DNA of 64,000 nucleotides from Mikania micrantha (lineage: Eukaryota > Streptophyta > Magnoliopsida > Asterales > Asteraceae): the NCBI GenBank assembly GCA_009363875.1, contig CM018683.1, forward strand, positions 62,280,981-62,344,980, read 5' to 3'. Positions within the stretch are counted from its first letter, which is position 1. Each line of letters starts with the position of its first letter. This document shows, one piece after another, positions 22,173 through 33,421 of the stretch. The notes below the pieces were generated by a model. The model saw nothing but the letters and a program-made list of their open reading frames with translations. It was not told the DNA's origin and ran no database searches. The translations under genes were made by a program, and so were the position numbers.

Positions 22173-23995
22173 GGTGAGTTCGACAGTTCAGTTAGAACAA
22201 TATGATATGATAAGTATGTTCACAAAAAGTTCAGTTCTGGATAACCATGGGACCCGTATCTAGTTCCTTTCGGACAGTTGTTCATTCACGAAGATACTAC
22301 CCGTCGGTAAATATCTTAATGCCTCATTATCTTAATGTCTATCACTTAACATTAAGAAGTTGTTTTGGAAACAGGTACCAAACATTCACACGAGGGGAGA
22401 TGCAATCCTCCCAGCAAATGGTTTTTCAGACAATAGTACTATCAATGATTCATGTTCGGCCCCACATGGGTTCACTAGATACAGTTCAAGAGATGAGGAC
22501 TTTTGATACTGTGATAGAGATACTAAGGGCAAAATCCCATGAAATCACACAAAAGTCACATGAAATCACACAGATATCAGTGATGCATATCATATGTTTA
22601 GAAAACAGTTTGCAGAGTTACCCCGATGTTTGTAAGACAGTAAAAAGAAAAGGGGTTGTACGAAACTCACCTGATAGTATAGGTGTAGCAGAGTATCACC
22701 AAACTGAAAGTACAGAGATGATTCTGCATTTAGTTATATTTAATAAGTTATTTATGTTCTAGTTTACTGATTAGATCTTTCTGAACGTTCAATGTCAAAG
22801 ACATTGCTTAGTAAATCATCAACTCAATATTAATTATGTAATTAATTAATTTAATGTTATATCATACAATGTATGATAATGTAGGAACCTACATTGCATT
22901 AGATTCCTAATACTAAGTTGATGACACTCTTGATTAATCAAAATAATCTCTGATTAACCAGATAGTTAATGTTGTTGATTATGATACTGTAATAGTTTCT
23001 AGATAATTTAATGGCTTAGGAATGATCAATCCTTGTTATTGATTACCCAAATATCATGAGATATCACAATGTAGTATCATAATAGATGCAATAACCATGT
23101 TTAACATACTAATCTGACTGTTATCATAAACATCAGATAATCATTCCAATGAGTATGTTAATGATTGTGATTAGTTTGAAATACTTGGATTTAACCTTGC
23201 ATTTCAAAGATTAATCCAACTAATCACCTACATTGTTATAATCAAATGGATTAAACCATTATAATTATGGGTATGGTTTCATGCAAACCGGGCATTACAA
23301 CGGATCAAAACAAGGATTTAACCGTTAAAACTTCGTGTTCTTTGTTTATAATCCATCCTAGCCATCACCTAGGCAATAATCAACAATCCTAACTATGTCA
23401 TTACGTTCAAAATCAAGATCTAATCATTCAAAATCAAACCAGAAAGTTTAAACGGATCATTACCTAATCTGACGGATTTCGGACTTCAAAACAACGATCA
23501 GAACTCGTATAGATAATCCCTGGTACGATCCACAGCTTCTGTTGGCTTGAAATTGGTGTTTTGATGCTCAAAATGTCGTCTGCTATGCTTTTGGTTCGAA
23601 GAAGTTCGAGAAAGTTAATAAAAATGGTTTCTGCATGAAGATCTGATAAAAGGATCAGATTTCTCCACCGCCTCACCCGTCGCGTACCGCGGCGGGAGGC
23701 CAATTTGGGCTTCGCGTACCGCGAAGCTTTTCGGGAATCTTTGATATTTTACATTCATCGCGTACCGCGGAGGACCCTCAAGCCCACCTCCGCGTACCGC
23801 GACAAGCCCATTCGACCAATACTTAGAAATTTTTCTTCATTTTTTAATTTCGGGCAATCCAGGACTCCGTTTTGCACACGGTTTTCGCCCACGTTCATCA
23901 TTTCTTCCCTATTATCATTCTGTAACAATTACAATCATCCAATCAACATGGAATTCTAGAACGATAAAATGTGATTACATCATTGATGACGTAAT
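22173..23995. other. Unassigned repeat-like DNA, possibly a reverse-oriented LTR remnant
   Basis: No convincing gene. The open frame at 22247-22762 has no recognisable domain and odd composition. Around 22640-22670, AAAAGGGGTTGTACGAAACTCACCTG is the reverse complement of the AGGTGAGTTC...CCCC landmark of the LTRs in this window, and 23460-23900 has the general make-up of an LTR promoter region read in reverse. I therefore suspect a minus-strand LTR remnant but cannot fix its ends. An 8-bp palindrome, AATGTAGG-AA-CCTACATT, lies near 22880-22900. Confidence 0.4.
23681..23801. repeat. Four copies of CGCGTACCGCG
   Basis: Exact 11-mers at 23681, 23713, 23759 and 23791, an imperfect palindrome rich in CpG. 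The second copy is extended to a longer near-palindrome (GCTTCGCGTACCGCGAAGC). The surrounding DNA is AT-rich, so the set stands out. Confidence 0.85.
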
Positions 23996-24786
23996 TCTCG
24001 TATGCAACTGTCACATATTACATGTTAACTGAACTCCTATTATACATCTGATTTATATATGTTGTTTACTAATTGTTTGCTTACTTGTGCCCTAATGACT
24101 CGATAAGGACATACTCGTGGTGTATTGTAAAGGTGGTGGGACGGTGGTTTGGGCGGTTGCGACCTACCCTTATCATATGCCCTATACATATACCATTTAC
24201 AGTACATCGGGTGGATGGTCAGTATTGAGGAATAAGGGAACTACCCGTTTGGGACAATTATCTGCTTAAGAAATTAACAGCTTAGGAATTTATTTGCTTT
24301 AGGAATTATCTGTTAGATCTCTTGATCACCAAACAAGGACACACTCGTGGTATACTACAAAGGTGGTGGGACGGTGTAAGGGAGAATCTGATCTACCCTT
24401 GCATATGCCCTATACATATACCATTTTTAGTATATTGGGGGTCTGTCAGTGTCAGGAACATAGGATATTATTAGGATATTATTAGGAACTGTTGTAAGGT
24501 TATGATTGATGGATTGTTGATGGTATGTTGGTTAAGGTTGGGTTGGATTGACACTTTGGATGATCACATTTGATGAACACATATAAATTCATTAACAGAC
24601 ACACTTATTGGACACATGGGGTGTATAGGATCAACGAATGATATAAATGATTAGTGATGGACTGTAGACTTGGGTGATGATATAGACACTTGGGGATAAT
24701 ATAAACGCATAGTGATGATACTAACACTTAGTGATGGTATGGACACTTAATGAGAATAATTTATAGGGAGGATATGAACACTTAGT
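23996..24786 (+). mobile_element. Leader fragment of an A-like retrotransposon (plus strand)
   Basis: Aligns in reverse complement with the leader of element A (about 6820 down to 6040): the CCTAATGA-TCGATAAGGACA stretch, two GTGGTGGG...CCCTATACATA stem modules (24123-24204 and 24351-24434), and the 19-bp repeat region. Homology stops inside the repeat at CACTTAGT, directly before the SIN3-like fragment. No primer site, LTR or gag is attached, so this is a truncated remnant or a captured piece. Confidence 0.8.
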
Positions 24787-25092
24787 TTTCAGAATGATGA
24801 TCATGTTTACAAATCTGTTTTGAACATCTTGAATATGTACATGAAGGAAAACAAGGGTATTAATGAAGTCTACCTACAGATGATGCTATGTAAGCTTTTG
24901 TATAATACATTATTTCACATGTAATTATTATATATAATTTTATCTTACACGTATGGATCTATAAAAGTTGGTACTCTTTTTTATGACCAGCCTGATCTTC
25001 TTCACGAGTTCACAAGATTTTTGTCAGATGCTTATACTGCTGCATATGCACATCTTTCTTCATTTCTCAGACAATCATATAATCGTCATTAG
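24787..25092 (+). pseudogene. SIN3-like gene fragment (PAH2 domain, two exon pieces)
   Basis: After a splice-acceptor-like TTTTCAG, 24793-24880 reads NDDHVYKSVLNILNMYMKEN and on to GINEVY. After a short intron-like gap, 24967-25089 reads VGTLFYDQPDLLHEFTRFLS and a diverged end, then TAG at 25090. Both match the paired amphipathic helix repeat (PAH2 type) of plant SIN3-like corepressor scaffolds, which bind transcription factors and recruit histone deacetylase. Only about 60 residues of a protein normally over 1,000 aa remain, with no promoter or further exons, so it is a captured scrap. The join to the A-like leader is abrupt. A Helitron or retrotransposon may have carried it (inference). Confidence 0.75.
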
Positions 25093-25854
25093 GAACGGAG
25101 CTCGGCCGGGGCCCCACATATACATACACAAATAGATGAAATAAATAGCTTAATGTTTGATTTGAGTATTGTTTCTTTCTAACCAGTGTTAATATAATTA
25201 TAAATGTATGATTCTTCTAATCTATTTGTTATGATGTTGAATGGTGTGTTTCAGATAAAGAGATTGAGGATCCACATGACATATGTATTCATAGGTCATG
25301 CAATGAAGAAGGAGATACAAATATGTGAGATTTCCCTTCCATATTGTTTTCTACTGATAAACGTTTTATTTTTTTACTTTTCAAATCAAAAACGTATGTC
25401 TTAAATCTAACTAACTCAAACCTGTTTGATTTGATTATTGTTTTCTTTATGTTTAAGTTTTTTTTGTGTTATCTTTTCATTTAATTTGTTTATTTGTTAT
25501 ACATCTACTTTATTATTTTTTTGCTTTTATCAACTAATGTTGGTTTTCTTTGTTTTACTCTGTTATCAACTAATGTTCACACAAACATATGTATCACTAT
25601 TGATGTTTATTGTGTTCTTTTTATGATTTTGTTTTTATGTGTTGAATTTATTAATCTATTTTCTAGCACGTGAACTATGGCCATGTAAATGTCCGCAGTT
25701 AATGGTTTCATTCTTTTTATTAATTTTATTTTTTTAATTATTTAAGTTTTATGTCTGGTTGGTATTCTATAGTTATATACCTCCAAAATGAGATCCTAAT
25801 CCAATTTAAAATGAATCCAAATTCATTCTTTGAATATAATTTATTTTTTCAAAT
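25093..25854. other. AT-rich non-coding stretch
   Basis: T-rich DNA with short spurious frames (25204, 25438). A small GC patch (GAGCTCGGCCGGGGCCCCAC) lies at about 25100. I see no domain, RNA gene or element end. It lies between the SIN3 scrap and the Helitron-type sequences and may be Helitron body. Confidence 0.5.
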
Positions 25855-25899
25855 TTGCAGAATTCATTTTTTAAATATAATTTATTTTTCCAATTTTGC

Positions 25900-26695
25900 A
25901 TAATTCATTCTTTAAATATAATTTCAAAAATTCTTGTGTAACTTGCGTTTGGTGTAAATTAATATAATTTATTGTCTTCAATCCCTTTAACTATCATTTA
26001 AAAAGAAAATCGTCCATATATATCACATAGCATCATTGTCATAACTGATGCTAAAATTATGCATATCACGAAATTTCCATAACAGAAATCATACATTCTT
26101 TCTAATAGATTTACCATCTACTAATCATTTTTACTACATTCTTTTGAAAGGTGAAGAAAAATTCAAAGGCATACATATGGTTTATAAAAAAAATCCTCCT
26201 TTTATCTATTGTCTTCCATTACCATTAATCTTCTGTTCAATCTTTGTTCAATTTTTTTTACATACATGTTTGACTTACTGATTCATACCTGTGTAACTTT
26301 GCAGAATTCATTCTTTAAATATAATTTCAAGAATTCTTGTGTAACTTCCGTTTGGTCTAAATTAATATAATCAATTGTCTTTAATGCTTTTAACTATCAT
26401 TTAAAAAGAAAACCTTCCATATATATCATATAGCATCATTTTTATAACTGATGCTAAAATTTTGGATATCACGAAATTTCCAAAAATTCATACATTTTAT
26501 CTAATAAATTCAGCATCTATCAATCATTTTTACTACATTCTTTTGAAGGAAGAAAAAATTCATCTGATAGATACGGTTTATAAGAAATCCTTCTTTTGTC
26601 TATTCTCTTCCATTTTCCTTAATCTCCTATTCAATCTTTGTTCAGTTTTTTTTACATACATGTTTGACTGACTGATTCATACCTGTGTATATACA
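25900..26695 (+). repeat. Tandem duplication of about 400 bp upstream of the RPA-like ORF
   Basis: Copy 1 (about 25900-26295) and copy 2 (about 26300-26695) share TTCATTCTTTAAATATAATT, the TAACTATCATTTAAAAAGAAAA stretch, a CATATATATCA block, GATGCTAAAATT, and an end CTGACTGATTCATACCTGTGT. Each ends in a ...CAG acceptor-like sequence; only the second is followed by the ORF start. An older partial unit precedes at about 25855. Confidence 0.75.
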
Positions 26696-26700
26696 GATAA

Positions 26701-26904
26701 ATGGCTTTATCATGTATAACTTTGCTTGACAATCTTGATGTCAAAAACCCTAACCATAGCATTAAGGTTCGCATTCTCAAAATGTGGACTACACCTGATA
26801 AGTATAACCTGGGAGAAACATATCAGATTGAAATGATAAAGACGGACAACATACAAACAAAAACGTCAAATGTTGTGTACAAGGAAGTGTTTACAAATTT
26901 GTAA
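26701..26904 (+). pseudogene. RPA1-like OB-fold fragment of Helitron type
   Basis: 67 aa starting MALSCITLLDNLDVKNPNHS, followed by KVRILKMWTTPDKYNLGETY and QIEMI. This is the first part of the OB-fold seen in replication protein A large-subunit-like proteins that plant Helitrons carry (single-stranded DNA binding). A full domain is about 100-120 aa and full proteins are several hundred, so this is a 5' piece or first exon. It ends just 95 bp before a Helitron 3' hairpin, which supports a Helitron origin over a host RPA gene. No Rep/helicase sequence is visible. Confidence 0.7.
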
Positions 26905-26999
26905 ATTTTAATTGTCTTTTTTTATAATTCTTAAATATTATCTTCATTTGCATATTTTAATTTTCTAATGTTTCAAATGGATAACTTTTTTTTTATACA

Positions 27000-27031
27000 A
27001 CCCTGTGTAGTACACGGGTCAATAGGCTAGT
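27000..27031 (+). mobile_element. Helitron 3' terminus (hairpin plus CTAGT)
   Basis: Hairpin ACCCTGTGT-AGT-ACACGGGT (one bulged T) at 27000-27018, 8-nt spacer, then CTAGT (27027-27031), followed by T. This is the classical Helitron 3' signature (short GC hairpin 10 or so nt before CTRRT, insertion between A and T). The 5' TC end was not located: candidates lie between 24787 and about 25900. Confidence 0.8.
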
Positions 27032-27609
27032 TTATTTTTAAAGTCAAAACGAACAATTTTGATACTTTCAAAACAATATAACAAGAATTTATGTGGCAAA
27101 GTTCAAATGTAATAATCTCGCATTTTTTGATCAAATTTGGAATCTAAAAACTCACTGTGGTCCTTGCTACCAAAAAAATTAAAATGGTAAAGTTATTAAA
27201 GTAAAAAAAAATATAAAATTGTTAAGATTTATTTATTAAAAGAAAACTAAGAAAAAACTGCAGACGACCCCAAACTGATTGGGTGAAAATATGTTTAGTT
27301 AGCTCATGTGGTAAATTTAAGGACATGGAACAAAAAAATTTGTTCTTTTATGTTCAAGAGTTGTGTTAGTGTATTCACTTTCTAATTTAAAATTAATATC
27401 TTATCTCCATATTTTAATAAATTAAAAATTAATAAATTCAATCACTAAATAATAAATCAAATCTATTAATTTTTTTAAAAATCCAACAAAACCCTTAAAA
27501 TTCTAAAATGGCTCCTTTCGTGTAAGTTGATCTTACCCAATAATGTTTCACCTAATTCTCTCGAATTCTCAAATATTTAAAAACTGACGCTAAAATACAT
27601 CACAGCTAC
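27032..27609. other. AT-rich non-coding stretch
   Basis: No open frame of note, no repeat structure and no element ends beyond the flanking Helitron and LINE. Possibly old intergenic DNA. Confidence 0.5.
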
Positions 27610-28440
27610 TTTTTTTTTTTTGAACGGCGAAAATTTTATTGACACACCAAAACGAGCAAGCAAGATGCTAACGCTCAAATACACCCAAATACAACATAAA
27701 CACCAAAGAGAACATTACAAAAAGCCAACCATTAAGGAAAACTAAAAGTAACCCAATCGTCCCAAGACATTGATCCCACATTGTCCGGCTATTTATCCAA
27801 AAGTAAGAAAGAGTTTTGATTTCCTCCAACAGGCCTTGGAATGAACACCTCTTGCCCTTGAATATAGCATCATTTCTAGCCTTCCATAGACACCAAAAGA
27901 CCATCAAAACAACCGCTTTCAACGCCTCTTTTTTCCGTACAGTAACATTCATGTTTTGATGAAGGAGCAGCAGATCTTTAACCAAAAAGGCAAAGATGGG
28001 CTGATTCAATCTACACCAATTTGTTATGCCCAACCAGATCATAGTAGATATATAGCAAGCTGTGAATAAATGAGGGGAGGATTCCAAATAGTCTCCACAT
28101 AAAACACAAAAGGGTGAATCGGTAGTTATGCCCCTTACAGCCAAGGCATCTTTGGTCGGAACTACTGTTCATGTAAAATAGTTGATGTAAAATCCTAAGA
28201 CATAAACCAATTGCAAACTGAAATCACATCAACACTTTAAATTTCTTTAACGTCGCAAAATATAAAAAGTTTTGCAATGACTCTGGCCATAAAATCTTTA
28301 AGCATGCACTATCGTAAAAGTAAGTCACTTCGAGGCAAATGCCAGACTGCTTTAAAAACATGACCATCATCCATCCTAAATTCTGAAAGCATAGCCCATT
28401 GTAAAAGTGAGCATTGAAAAGTCCAAATTTAATGCAAATA
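27610..28440 (-). pseudogene. 5'-truncated LINE (L1 type), 3' end with zf-RVT region
   Basis: On the minus strand the fragment ends in a poly(A) tail (T run 27610-27622). The open part, 28144-27668, holds a zinc-binding RT-associated motif: CVLCGDYLESSPHLFTAC, then WCLWKARNDAIFKG, typical of the C-terminal end of plant L1 ORF2. Upstream on the minus strand (28440-28150) decayed sequence still reads DALAVRG just before it and VFKAVWHLP further up, with stops between. RT and endonuclease are absent. LINEs copy by target-primed reverse transcription, so truncation at the 5' end is usual. I did not find the target duplication. Confidence 0.75.
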
Positions 28441-28912
28441 CAAGAATAAATGTAATGAGTCCGTGTTAAATCTAAAATCTAAAATATTAGAAAAATGTTT
28501 CAAAAATTTTTTTGTTAAAAAAAATAGAATAATAAAACTTTTGTGACCAAAATAAAAGAATAAAAAAATTTATCAGATTTTTTTGTGCTCAAAATTATAA
28601 TACTTCAATTTTATGCAGAATTAAAAGACCAGAATACCTAGACTTTTAAAAATAAAACAAAAAAAATCAAAAAATTGCAATTAAAATCAAAAGTTTACTA
28701 TTATTTTGTTAAAATACTCAAAATTTTAAATTCTTTTAATATATATAACTAGCATGTAACAATCCATATTAAACAATTAATTAAAACAAATGGATATGTT
28801 ATAGTTTCTAAATTTCATTGTTTTTAATTATGTATTGGTTATAGTAAAATAATTATAGAATATCATTTACATTTGAATAACTAGTTAGGTTAGTTGAAAC
28901 TAGAAATGAAAT
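28441..28912. other. AT-rich non-coding stretch
   Basis: Very AT-rich, with A and T runs and no supported feature. It is the outer flank of element E; GAAAT next to 28913 would be one side of its target duplication. Confidence 0.5.
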
Positions 28913-29932
28913 TGTAACACCCCAACCGATTGCGGAAACGTCGGGATGTCACGATGTATGTGTAGATTGTTTATAAGCTCGTGGGCATCTAAATGTATCA
29001 TCACATATCAATTAATTAATTAAAGTAGTTACACAAAAATCATGTTCGTCATGATTGAAGTACAACAATTTACACAAAAGATATAGCTAAATTAACTAAA
29101 TACTAGTCTTTAGTAATCCAATTAATTTAGCTAAGTCCGAGACTCTAAATGATGATGTCCAAAAGAAAGTGTAGAGCTATCCTTCTCTATCTACTTCTCC
29201 TCATTCCCTGAAACACGTAGAAAATCAAGTGTCTACTACGAAATAGTTGGTGAGTAATCATAAGTTTTTCATTTTCCAAAAATGTTTATGAGTGGTTATA
29301 AAAGTTTATAGTCTTTAAGAAAATACACATGTGAACCTGTGAGAAAATACAGCTCTGTCAACACACAACAAACACACTAATAAAATAAATCAAGTAATCA
29401 TTCAAGTATATCTAATCAATCTCAACCAAACACATCCAAGAGATAATCAAATAGTTAATCAAATAGATCATCAACATTCATCATTAATAATCATCAATCA
29501 TCATAATTGTTTACAATATAATGTACCGCAGAGGACGTTAGTCAACTCAATCAACGGTAGGTGGAATCATCGCGGAGGGCCGAAGTCAACTCGATCAACG
29601 ACATTCCTAATATGTATAAGTGTCAATACAGTGCACTGCGAAGGACCGCAGTCAACTCAATCAACGGTGGAATCACCACGGAGGACCGAAGTCAACTCAA
29701 CCAACAATGACTCACAGAGTTGTGATAGTCCACATCAACCTATAATTATCTCAATAATAAGAATATCCCAATGATAATCCAGGTTTCACCCATGTGTTAT
29801 CAAATCGTATTCGTTTTGGTATACTACTTTCCAAGACCAAACCCATATACAACTTTCCAAGACCAATCAGTCGTTATTCACAGGGTATTAGAGACCCTAA
29901 AACCGGTTTCTTGTTAAGAAGATGATGAATAG
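28913..29932 (-). repeat. Element E: 3' LTR remnant of an A-like family, interrupted by F
   Basis: Begins TGTAACACCCCAACCGATTG, closely like the left edge of A's right LTR (TGTAACACCCCGACCGACGG). No primer site lies to its left, so it is the outer end of a minus-strand 3' or solo LTR. It has the acceptor-like block (29208-29255) and repeats of the type GGACCGAAGTCAACTCAATCAACGG (29520-29710). It stops where the F LTR starts; the rest would lie to the right of the window. Confidence 0.8.
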
Positions 29933-30334
29933 TGTGACAATCCGGCATTCCAGACTAACTCCGTTAACCCAGAAATTAACAGAAATTATACGAAAACGAA
30001 CAAAAACAAACTACAAGGGTTAGAATTGAACAAAACAAGTGTAAAAACACTTAAATTATAAGGATTAAGCATTTAATTAGAAGAAATACAGAATTTTGAC
30101 TTTTAATAGTCAAAATTCGTTTAAAAATCAAACTTAAATTCGAATTTACATTAAAAATAAGTAATTAATCGAATTAAACTAGTAATAATCATCACATTAT
30201 TGATGATTAACCGTTAGAACACATTATTGTTCCATTAACATTCGAATTAAACGAAATTAAGAACATAAATGTTGAAACCGTGACTAGCCATCATTAAGCT
30301 CATAAAATTCGACTTTAATCGACTTAATTACCAC

Positions 30335-30341
30335 TATAAAA
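30335..30341 (+). promoter_or_regulatory. Candidate TATA box, F LTR
   Basis: TATAAAA in CCACTATAAAACCTC. Transcripts would be expected to start about 30 bp downstream, near 30370. Confidence 0.55.
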
Positions 30342-31285
30342 CCTCTAGTCGGCCCCTTTAGGGTATTTTGCATACAAAAATTTCAATCAAGAACGTGGAG
30401 ATCGAATAATTGATCAAAGGTCGGCCAAACTCAGCACATAAGTCGATCTCTTTCAATCCAGCACCAAACCAGGTAAAAATCGAAACACACACACTCTAAC
30501 ATGGCCGACTAAGAATACCCCTAACATAATTTCATCCGAAAACCTCGAATTGATAAAGTTCTAATTCTAGGGTTTCTAATGAAAAACGTTTTGGGGCTTT
30601 CTGATCAAATGAGTTCTATAATCAAATTAAAACTCATGAACAGCTTGGTGATAATGTGTTTAATGAAAACCCTAATGTAGTTGGATTAAACAACAACGAA
30701 TTGAAGGATTTCGATTTCTAGGGTTCATCATCAAAAATGTTTTGGGGATTTCGATTCAAATGTGTTTAAAAAGCAAATCAAATCACATCAGTAGCTTCTA
30801 AAAGGTCCGACTTATGAAAACCCTATGTTCATTACACTCAATTATAACGAATTGCATGATTTCAATTAATAGGGTTCTTGAGTTAAAACGAATTTGGGGA
30901 TTTCGAGTTGATAGAACTTGATATTCAAATTAAACCTTTCAGTTAGTTTCGAAATCCTTTCTTTAAAAAAAAACCCTATGATTTTATTGATCAAAATAAA
31001 CGAATTTAACCCAATCAAATTGTGGGTTTTGAAACTATGTTCGAAACTATATATATGGAATTGAGATGCTTTGGGTTGATGATTTATTCAAATGGAATCA
31101 TGAATGAACTCGGTTTGACCCTCAGAACAAAACCCCTATGGTTTGGGGATTGAAATCACTCGATTTGTGGGTCAATTGAAACCCATTTGGTTCGGTATAG
31201 GTAACAAAGGGAATTAGGTTTCGAAAGGCTTAAAACAAATGGAAATGGAGTTCTAATGCGAAATCTGAGTTAGAGGGACTGGTTT

Positions 31286-31326
31286 TGGCTTGAGTGGTGT
31301 GTCTGGGAGGTCGCGGGTTCGAACCC
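31286..31326 (+). repeat. tRNA-like / SINE-like sequence with pol III A and B boxes inside the F LTR
   Basis: TGGCTTGAGTGG (31286-31297) resembles an A box and GGTTCGAACCC (31316-31326) fits the B box GGTTCGANNCC. The B box sits in a T-arm-like hairpin GCGGGTTCGAACCCGGC, preceded by GGGAGGTC as in plant tRNA-derived SINEs. The distance is short and no cloverleaf or poly(A)/(T) tail is evident, so it is a SINE scrap rather than a tRNA gene. Confidence 0.5.
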
Positions 31327-32536
31327 GGCCTCTGCCGGTTTTTGAGTTCAAAACCTATTATTAGTTTTTAACCCATAACTTGCTCGTTCTAACTCCGATT
31401 TAACTCATTCAAGTTGCGTTGGAACCGAAATGAAAATACGAACAACATGAAATGATAAAATATATATTTTGACCAAAAGCCTAAGCATGTGTAATTTCAT
31501 ATCTTAAAATGAAATTGTATACGTTTATACGATTTAAACAAACGAATTCAAAATCATTCGTACTTTTGTATAAAATGTTTTAAACGACCTAATATATGTG
31601 TGTTGACACGTATGTGACTACAAACACAATTTAACATTACGAATAACGCGACGTTATTGTAATGACGCAGATTCTCCGTAGAAGGTTGTCTACGCGAACT
31701 CACAAACAGTTGATCATTCTGTTGCTATCTAAGGTGCGTACACGGCCCCTTTTTACATTTTACTGTTTTGGGGGAGAAAACATGTGCAAAAAAACGATTT
31801 TGGATACATATCACTTGCATGAGTTAACTGTTTACTATAAGTGCGCATATAACACTAAAATTCCTTACATTCTGAACCGATTAGTTTGCCGTAGTGCAAA
31901 GTGTGGTAGTTGAAGATAGATCTATTGGGTTTGACAAACCTCACTTGGTAGGTGGGATCTACGCAAGTGTTTAACTAGCCAATTCAACATTACTATTGTT
32001 TGTGTTAGACAATAGTGGAAAGGCGAAACATGCAATAGCATGCAACAGTCAGCTTCGGTGTCGACCACTAGTGTAAATAGTACAAATGACTAGCTATCAT
32101 GACTATGCAATATGTGATTATGTTATCTGCAACATTTACATTTCGAACTGTTGTTCAAACAATTGTGTTTACATATACAAACATGTGTATGCACCAACCT
32201 TTGTGTTGACTTGATTTACATGTTTTCTCAGGACACTAAGGCACAGGCAAGGACAAGAAGGGACTAGGACGTTGAGTCTCATGCATACAGTTTATTTGAT
32301 TGTTAATTTAAAACATTGAAAACATTGAACATTGTATTTACGGTTTTGCGACTGTTACATTTCGTTATTGGTTTTCAAACGCTTTCGCAAAAGTTTAACT
32401 TTGATTTTACAAATTAAGACTGAATTATGTTTAAAAGCATATAGAGGTCTTTCGATGTGTCTAATGACTGAGATCCTGGTTTTTTACGCCCTAAACGGTA
32501 TGGTTCCGTTAGTTGAAATTTGGGGGTGTGACAGAT

Positions 32537-32549
32537 TGGTATCAGAGAC
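32537..32549 (+). other. Primer binding site of element F
   Basis: TGGTATCAGAGAC, three bases after the LTR end; one base differs from the usual TGGTATCAGAGCC. Confidence 0.9.
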
Positions 32550-32671
32550 ATTGGTTATAGAGAACTAGGTTTGCATTAGTAGACTTAGACTATAACTGTT
32601 AGACATTAGACACATTTGTTTATACAATCATGTTTTGTATAGTATTTATACATAAGTGTTATGTAACAGAT

Positions 32672-33421
32672 ATGGCATCATCGTCTAAACGTATTCATGA
32701 TGAGGATCCACAAGTTGTGGAAATCCAGGAAGCTAAGAAAAGGAAATTGGAGCCAGTGGATGATACTATTAACTATGGTGAGGATATTCATATCAGACCC
32801 TGAGGGAGCAGCCATTATTGGCAGTGGTTCCCTGATCTCATCCGTAGTTGGGTACGCGAGGAGAGAGTGCCTCCTCCACCTGCTACTACCTATACTACTG
32901 GTCTTTGGACATTACCTGCTATAGGGTATCCGCTAGAGCAAGCGTTTGCAGCATTCGTGGCACGTATGGATCGAGAGATCCATAGTATGCGCAAAGCAGC
33001 AGGGGCAATTACAGGATTGTTAGAAAGCAACAACTGGATTATGGAGAAATGGAGGAGTCTTAAGGAGGAGCTGACTCGTACAGACGAGTTACATGAGAGT
33101 CTGGTGGAAGATGTGGAGATGATACGAAATGCTATCGTTGAGCTCACCGACCGACTGCAAGATGCTGAGTTCCGTGCAACTATGGCCGAGGCACGACAAC
33201 AGGAAACGGAACTACGTGCGGCTATGGCCGAGGCAAGGGCCGAAGAGGCCATTGCACTATCTAATACGGATATAGATGGAACCAAAATAGTTGGGGATTT
33301 AGCTGAGCAGGCATTGACACTCATCACCGAACATATACAGTATGATCACGTTGCAGGGGGTGGTCCACCAGAGCAGGCTGATTCATCTTCTAGTGTTGCG
33401 CCACCAAATGATGGAGTTTAG
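32672..33421 (+). pseudogene. Extra ORF upstream of gag in element F (one internal TGA)
   Basis: From the ATG at 32672 to the TAG at 33419 the frame is open for 249 codons except for a single TGA at 32801 (CCC-TGA-GGG, a likely CpG change from CGA). The N-terminus is acidic/basic with KKRK (residues 22-25), then a WFPDLIRSWV segment, a Pro-rich PPPPATT stretch, and a long helical part rich in Glu, Arg and Ala with the near-repeat ATMAEARQQETEL / AAMAEARAEEAI, likely a coiled coil. It is in the same frame as gag and ends 204 nt before it. A and H have no ORF in this place. I do not recognise the family; an accessory protein of this lineage is possible. Confidence 0.65.

Larger units (their letters stand above)
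29933..32533 (+). repeat. 5' LTR of element F (2601 bp)
   Basis: TGTGACAATCCGG...GGGTGTGACA. It contains a TATA box (30335-30341), donor-like CCAGGTAAAAATC (about 30470), a tRNA-like A/B box pair (31286-31326), a donor-like AAGGTGCGTAC (31731), and the acceptor-like block (32192-32231). It is followed directly by the primer site. Confidence 0.9.

Noticed and set aside
22247..22762. 171-codon frame
   Set aside because: No recognisable motif, odd composition, in apparent LTR-like debris; not supported as a gene.
27668..28144. Host protein-coding gene on the minus strand
   Set aside because: The CxxC...HLFxxC and WCLWKARND motifs plus the poly(A) tail identify a LINE ORF2 end.
31310..31345. 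tRNA gene
   Set aside because: Only a T-arm-like hairpin and B box are present, without acceptor stem or anticodon arm.
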